In this document: piece by piece, positions 15,577-18,440 of the stretch
Layout: each line of letters starts with the position of its first letter
Numbering within the stretch: the first letter of the stretch is position 1
Assembly: GCA_030681635.1 (NCBI GenBank)
Contig: JAUXRT010000014.1
Span: 1 to 18,440, forward strand
DNA length: 18,440 nucleotides
Source: Reyranella sp.
Lineage (GTDB): Bacteria > Pseudomonadota > Alphaproteobacteria > Reyranellales > Reyranellaceae
Direction: 5' to 3'
Notes under the pieces: generated by a model
The model's database searches: none
What the model saw: the letters and a program-made list of their open reading frames with translations, nothing else
Told to the model about the DNA's origin: nothing
Program-made: the position numbers and the translations under genes

Positions 15577-16671
15577 TCAACCCGCCGCATAAACATGCCG
15601 GCGCAGGAATTCGGGGTCGGGATCGAAGCCCAATCCTGGACCGGTCGGCACGTCGAGCGACTTCTGCCAGCGTGTGAGGCCGATGCCGTAGAGATCCAGC
15701 GAGTCGTCGGCCTCGACGGTGGCGAAATAGCCCTCCTCCGAGGTGACGGAAAGCATGTGCAGCGAGGCGAGCGCGGCCGGTCCGACGAACGGCGTGTGCG
15801 GCGCCGGCGTCTTCTTTGCCGCCTCGATCATGGCGAGCGCGCGCCTGGCCTCGGAGAGGCCACCCAGCATGCAGACGTCGGGCTGCAGCACGCCGATCGC
15901 CGGGGTCTTGCTGTAGACCGCCATCTGCTCGGCCGAGCCGAAATCGGCGCCCATGCCGATGACTATTCCCGGCAGGGCGGGACAGTCGAGCAGATCTTCG
16001 GGCGGCCAGAACGGGTCCTCGAAAAACAGCAGGCCGAGGGCCGCCCAGCGTTTTGCGTCGTGCCGGATGTCGGCCAGGGTGTGGGCGTTGTTGCTGTCGG
16101 CGACATAGGGCGTTGCCGTCGGAATGGCGCGACGCACCTCCTCAATCACGTCGAGGCTGGCCTCGTGCACCTTCACCGACGCCACGCCTGACGCCAGCGC
16201 CTGCTCGACCCGCTGCCGGGCGTTGCCTGCGTGATCGTACTTGTCGAGGCTTGCCATCACCGGCACGCGGCTGCGGCGGGCGCCGCCCAGCATGGCGGAG
16301 ACGGACTGGCCCGAGGCCTTGCCGGCGATGTCCCACAGGGCGATGTCGACGGCCGCGAGCGCGTTCAGCACCGTGCCGGCGCGGCCGAAGCTCGCGAAGC
16401 GCTTGCGCGCCGCGAGGTTCAGCGCCTCCTTCTGGTCGACCGGCTTGCCGAGATAATGCGGCGCGATGGCATCGCGTATGGTGGCGAACAGCGCGTTCTG
16501 CATCGGCGGGCGGAGCGACAGGCATTCGCCGTAGCCCACGAGGCCATCGCGCGTGGTCACGCGGCAGAGGGTGAGGCACATGTCGGCGCTCACCAGCGGC
16601 GCCGGGACGCCTGACGGGCGCTTGGGCGTTGGGATCCGAAGCGCGATGGGTTCTATGCGGTCGATGATCAT
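15577..16671 (-). CDS. Enolase-superfamily enzyme, mandelate racemase subgroup (putative acid-sugar dehydratase)
   Basis: A 364-residue mandelate racemase/muconate-lactonizing-type protein that should abstract the proton alpha to a carboxylate, usually in sugar-acid breakdown. The N-terminal capping domain runs from about 1-125 and ends with NALAAVDIALWDIAGK (103-118). The barrel has Lys167 in SVKVHE, metal ligands Asp192 (VADSN) and Glu218 (FFEDPFWP), a third probable ligand Asp243 where Glu is usual, the QPDVCMLGG strand with Asp265, and His292 in APHTPF. Asp265-His292 is the dyad of the mandelate racemase subgroup. The second Lys of the common KxK motif is His169. The start at 16671 matches the family opening (MIIDRIEPIALR). 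A longer frame to 16728 would start in the palindrome. It lies 78 bp after an MFS gene on the same strand, probably with a shared substrate. Confidence 0.87.
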   Translation of the reverse strand: MIIDRIEPIALRIPTPKRPSGVPAPLVSADMCLTLCRVTTRDGLVGYGECLSLRPPMQNALFATIRDAIAPHYLGKPVDQKEALNLAARKRFASFGRAGTVLNALAAVDIALWDIAGKASGQSVSAMLGGARRSRVPVMASLDKYDHAGNARQRVEQALASGVASVKVHEASLDVIEEVRRAIPTATPYVADSNNAHTLADIRHDAKRWAALGLLFFEDPFWPPEDLLDCPALPGIVIGMGADFGSAEQMAVYSKTPAIGVLQPDVCMLGGLSEARRALAMIEAAKKTPAPHTPFVGPAALASLHMLSVTSEEGYFATVEADDSLDLYGIGLTRWQKSLDVPTGPGLGFDPDPEFLRRHVYAAG

Positions 16672-16722
16672 GGGCGGCTCAGCGCTTCGTAAACTGTTGT
16701 TGCGGCGGTCTTCGACGCTCCC

Positions 16723-16743
16723 GGACATTGTTACACAATGTCC
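16723..16743. promoter_or_regulatory. Perfect palindrome, candidate GntR (FadR-type) operator
   Basis: GGACATTGT (16723-16731) and ACAATGTCC (16735-16743) are exact reverse complements around TAC. The core TTGTTACACAA fits the FadR-subfamily GntR site T-N-GT-NNN-AC-N-A. It lies 52 bp upstream of the enolase start and 7 bp past the stop of the MFS gene. Such regulators often control sugar-acid genes. A terminator is less likely since no T-run follows. Confidence 0.5.
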
Positions 16744-16749
16744 TGCCGC

Positions 16750-17967
16750 TCACTGGGCCGGGCGGAGCCCGGCCTTGGACCAAGTCCCCGAGGGGCCGCC
16801 GAACAGGATCTGCACGAGGCCCGCCACGATGCCCAGCGACACGCCGAAGCGCCAGGCCAGGTCGTAGTTGCCGAACATGTCGAAGATCATGCCGCCGCCC
16901 CAGGCGCCGACCACCGAGCCCATCTGGTGGATGACAAACGAGACGCCCAGCAGCGTCGCCATGTTGCGCGTCCCGAAGAGATCGGCGACGTAGCCCGACA
17001 CCAGCGGAATGACGCCCAGCCACAGCATGCCCATCGCCGCGGCGAAGAGGATCGTCGTGACGGGCGTCGGCGGAAACAGGAAATAGATCATCAGCACGCC
17101 GGAACGGGCGAGATAGGTGAGCCCCAGCAGGACGTTCTTGAGGTAGTGCTGGCCGAGCCAGCCGGCCAGCAGGCAGCCCGCGATGTTGATGCCGCCAATG
17201 ATGGCCAGCGCCGTGGCGCCCAGCATCGGGTCCTGGCCGCAGAGCGCCAGATAATTCGGCAGATGCGTGTTGATGAAGATGAGCTGCAGGCCGCAGACGA
17301 AATGCGTGCAGCAGAGCACGACGAAGCGGCGGTTGCGCAGCGCCTCGGCGATGGCAGCACCTGCCGAGGCGCGCTGCAGCGAGGGTTGCGGCAGGCGATC
17401 GACCCGGCCCGTGATCACTGCCGCCGGCACCATCGCGGCCGCCAGCACCACGAACAGCACCGCGCCCCAGCGCCAGTCCCAGGCATCGAGCAGCCCCTGC
17501 AGCACGGGCGCGATCACCAGCGTGCCGACCGAGGAGAAGGCGCCGACGATGCCCAGGATCACGCTCCGCCGCTCGGGCGAGGCGACACGTGCGGCCGCCG
17601 TCATCGCCAGCGACGAGCCGGTGCAGGCGATGCCGATGCCGATCAACGACTGCGCCAGCAGGAACGTCCACGTCCCGGTGGTGGCGGCCATGGCCGCCAT
17701 CGCGGCGACATAGGCGGCGGCGCCCAGCACCATCACCGACCGCAGGCCCCAGCGATCGGCAATTGCGCCGAGGGGCGCCTGCGCCAGGCCCCAGACGATG
17801 TGCTGGACGGCGATCGCGAAAGTGAAATCCGAGGCCGACATGGCGAGCGACTGCGTCATCGGCGGCAGGAAGAGCCCCAGGCACTGACGCATGCCCATGG
17901 CGAGGCTCATCATCACCGAGGCGGCGATCAATATGTGCAGGGCGTTCGCCCGGCTCGCAGCGTTCAT
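16750..17967 (-). CDS. MFS transporter, monocarboxylate/oxalate-formate type
   Basis: A 405-residue inner-membrane carrier with about 12 hydrophobic segments. The first helix region carries GMRQCLGLFLPPMTQSLAMS (25-44), the pattern of an arginine followed by G-FL-P seen in MFS carriers of carboxylates and of the oxalate/formate and monocarboxylate groups. MFS motif A follows as GAIADRWGLRS (67-77). The GIGIACTGSSLAMTAAARV segment (about 110-128) is the usual helix-4/5 region. A second motif-A-like turn, GWLGQHYLKN, occurs in the second half. Start 17967 begins just before the first helix. A longer frame to 18051 has no ribosome site and adds an unlikely tail. The gene is followed 78 bp later by the enolase-superfamily gene, so uptake of that enzyme's acid substrate is the natural guess. 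Confidence 0.85.
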   Translation of the reverse strand: MNAASRANALHILIAASVMMSLAMGMRQCLGLFLPPMTQSLAMSASDFTFAIAVQHIVWGLAQAPLGAIADRWGLRSVMVLGAAAYVAAMAAMAATTGTWTFLLAQSLIGIGIACTGSSLAMTAAARVASPERRSVILGIVGAFSSVGTLVIAPVLQGLLDAWDWRWGAVLFVVLAAAMVPAAVITGRVDRLPQPSLQRASAGAAIAEALRNRRFVVLCCTHFVCGLQLIFINTHLPNYLALCGQDPMLGATALAIIGGINIAGCLLAGWLGQHYLKNVLLGLTYLARSGVLMIYFLFPPTPVTTILFAAAMGMLWLGVIPLVSGYVADLFGTRNMATLLGVSFVIHQMGSVVGAWGGGMIFDMFGNYDLAWRFGVSLGIVAGLVQILFGGPSGTWSKAGLRPAQ

Positions 17968-18073
17968 GATTGGCGCGTTTCCTCTTTTGCGCCAGCCTGC
18001 CCGGAATGAGGCCGAGGTCAAGAACAGCCCGGCGGCGTTACCGCCAGGCAAACCTCACCGCCCCCTCACCTAG

Positions 18074-18097
18074 CCTCTCCCCCTCACGGGGGAGAGG
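18074..18097. repeat. Short REP-like hairpin (CCTCTCCCCC...GGGGGAGAGG)
   Basis: CCTCTCCCCC (18074-18083) and GGGGGAGAGG (18088-18097) are a perfect 10-bp inverted repeat around TCAC. The surrounding text (CCCCTCACC-TAG-CCTCTCC) is a form I know as a common dispersed hairpin in high-GC proteobacteria. It lies downstream of the partial gene at the window end and may also act as its terminator. Confidence 0.55.
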
Positions 18098-18135
18098 AAC
18101 ATGAGGATGAGTCGAGGACTGCGCTGCCTCGCGCC

Positions 18136-18440
18136 CTAAAACGCCTTGTTCGTCTTGGGCCGGAACTTGTTCTGCAGCTGGAAGCCCGACCGCTCCGCTT
18201 TGCGCGGGTCGCGGACCCAGACCTCGCGGTTGGGGTGCAGGCCGCCGCCGCGCGTGGCGGGGACCGACGTCGTGCGGGCGCGGTGCAGCAGGCGTGTGTC
18301 GGCGGCGCCGCAGTTTGGATGGAGACCGCCGTTGGCGGCGACCACCTTGTCCCAGGCGGCCTTGCGCCTGGCCAGGGTCGCAGCGTCGTCGAGCGCGGGG
18401 CAGTTGAGCTCGCTCCTGTTGAGGTCGACCACGATCTCGT
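18136..18440 (-). CDS. Unrecognised protein, C-terminal part (5' end outside window)
   Basis: The frame is open from the right window edge and ends at 18136, giving about 101 visible residues. I do not recognise the family. The visible part starts EIVVDLNRSELNCPAL, has an Ala/Lys-rich helix (LARRKAAWDKVVAANGG), and then two related turns, GGLHPNCGAADTRLLHRA and GGGLHPNREVWVRDPRKA, so GGLHPN occurs twice about 30 residues apart. It ends basic (NKFRPKTNKAF). There are no membrane segments. Base composition is host-like. The GTG within it (18432) should not be taken as the start, since coding continues through it. Host-like codon use over the whole frame is the main support for a real gene. Confidence 0.5.
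   Translation of the reverse strand, partial: EIVVDLNRSELNCPALDDAATLARRKAAWDKVVAANGGLHPNCGAADTRLLHRARTTSVPATRGGGLHPNREVWVRDPRKAERSGFQLQNKFRPKTNKAF

Noticed and set aside
16723..16743. The palindrome as an intrinsic terminator of the MFS gene
   Set aside because: The loop would be three bases and no T-run follows on the minus strand. The core fits an operator better.
16738..18009. 423-residue open frame on the plus strand, opposite the MFS carrier
   Set aside because: It is a typical Arg/Gln/His-rich shadow. The minus-strand frame shows clear membrane helices and MFS motif A.

Overview
The window is GC-rich, tightly packed chromosomal DNA that looks alphaproteobacterial. The signs are an orphan tripartite-tricarboxylate (Bug/TctC-type) binding protein, several MFS carriers, a phytanoyl-CoA-dioxygenase-like enzyme, and an intergenic palindromic repeat of the CCTCATCCTGAGGAG type that I know from Bradyrhizobium/Rhodopseudomonas-like and related genomes. 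The genus cannot be fixed from the sequence alone.

Layout. Positions 1-662 carry the 3' end of a gamma-glutamyltransferase gene. Next come an alpha/beta-hydrolase fused to a class III nucleotide cyclase (751-2076), built like Mycobacterium tuberculosis Rv1900c, and a PhyH-type Fe(II)/2-oxoglutarate dioxygenase (2185-3345). A secreted GH5 glycoside hydrolase (minus, 3353-4540) and a GntP-type permease (plus, 4575-5765) are divergent with only 34 bp between them. An orphan Bug-type solute-binding protein (minus, 5778-6755) is divergent from an MFS transporter (plus, 6827-8290) across 71 bp holding two palindromes. After a 109-bp inverted-repeat element comes a second MFS protein, of exporter type (8445-9674).

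Positions 9675-15542 look like an accessory, probably defensive, islet. It holds a two-gene toxin-antitoxin-like operon on the minus strand: a ribbon-helix-helix-like protein (10618-10968) followed by an AbiEii-like nucleotidyltransferase (9812-10618), overlapping by one base. Its promoter sits among four CCGG-centred boxes spaced 24-25 bp. A roughly 520-bp stretch with no convincing gene follows, then a 1316-residue protein (11592-15542) with an N-terminal PD-(D/E)XK-like nuclease domain, a central NACHT-like STAND NTPase and a long helical-repeat C-terminus. That is the architecture of bacterial NLR-like antiphage proteins (bNACHT/Avs). This gene is visibly AT-richer than the flanking genes and ends 34 bp from the next host gene.

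The right end is metabolic again. An MFS carboxylate-type transporter (16750-17967) and a mandelate-racemase-subgroup enolase enzyme (15577-16671) read on the minus strand as a probable operon. The gap between them contains a perfect palindrome that fits a FadR-type GntR operator. The last 305 bases hold the C-terminal part of an unrecognised protein.

The best candidate for something new is the islet, in particular the STAND nuclease and the non-standard pairing and operator array of the toxin-antitoxin-like module. No rRNA, tRNA, CRISPR array or complete insertion sequence was seen.
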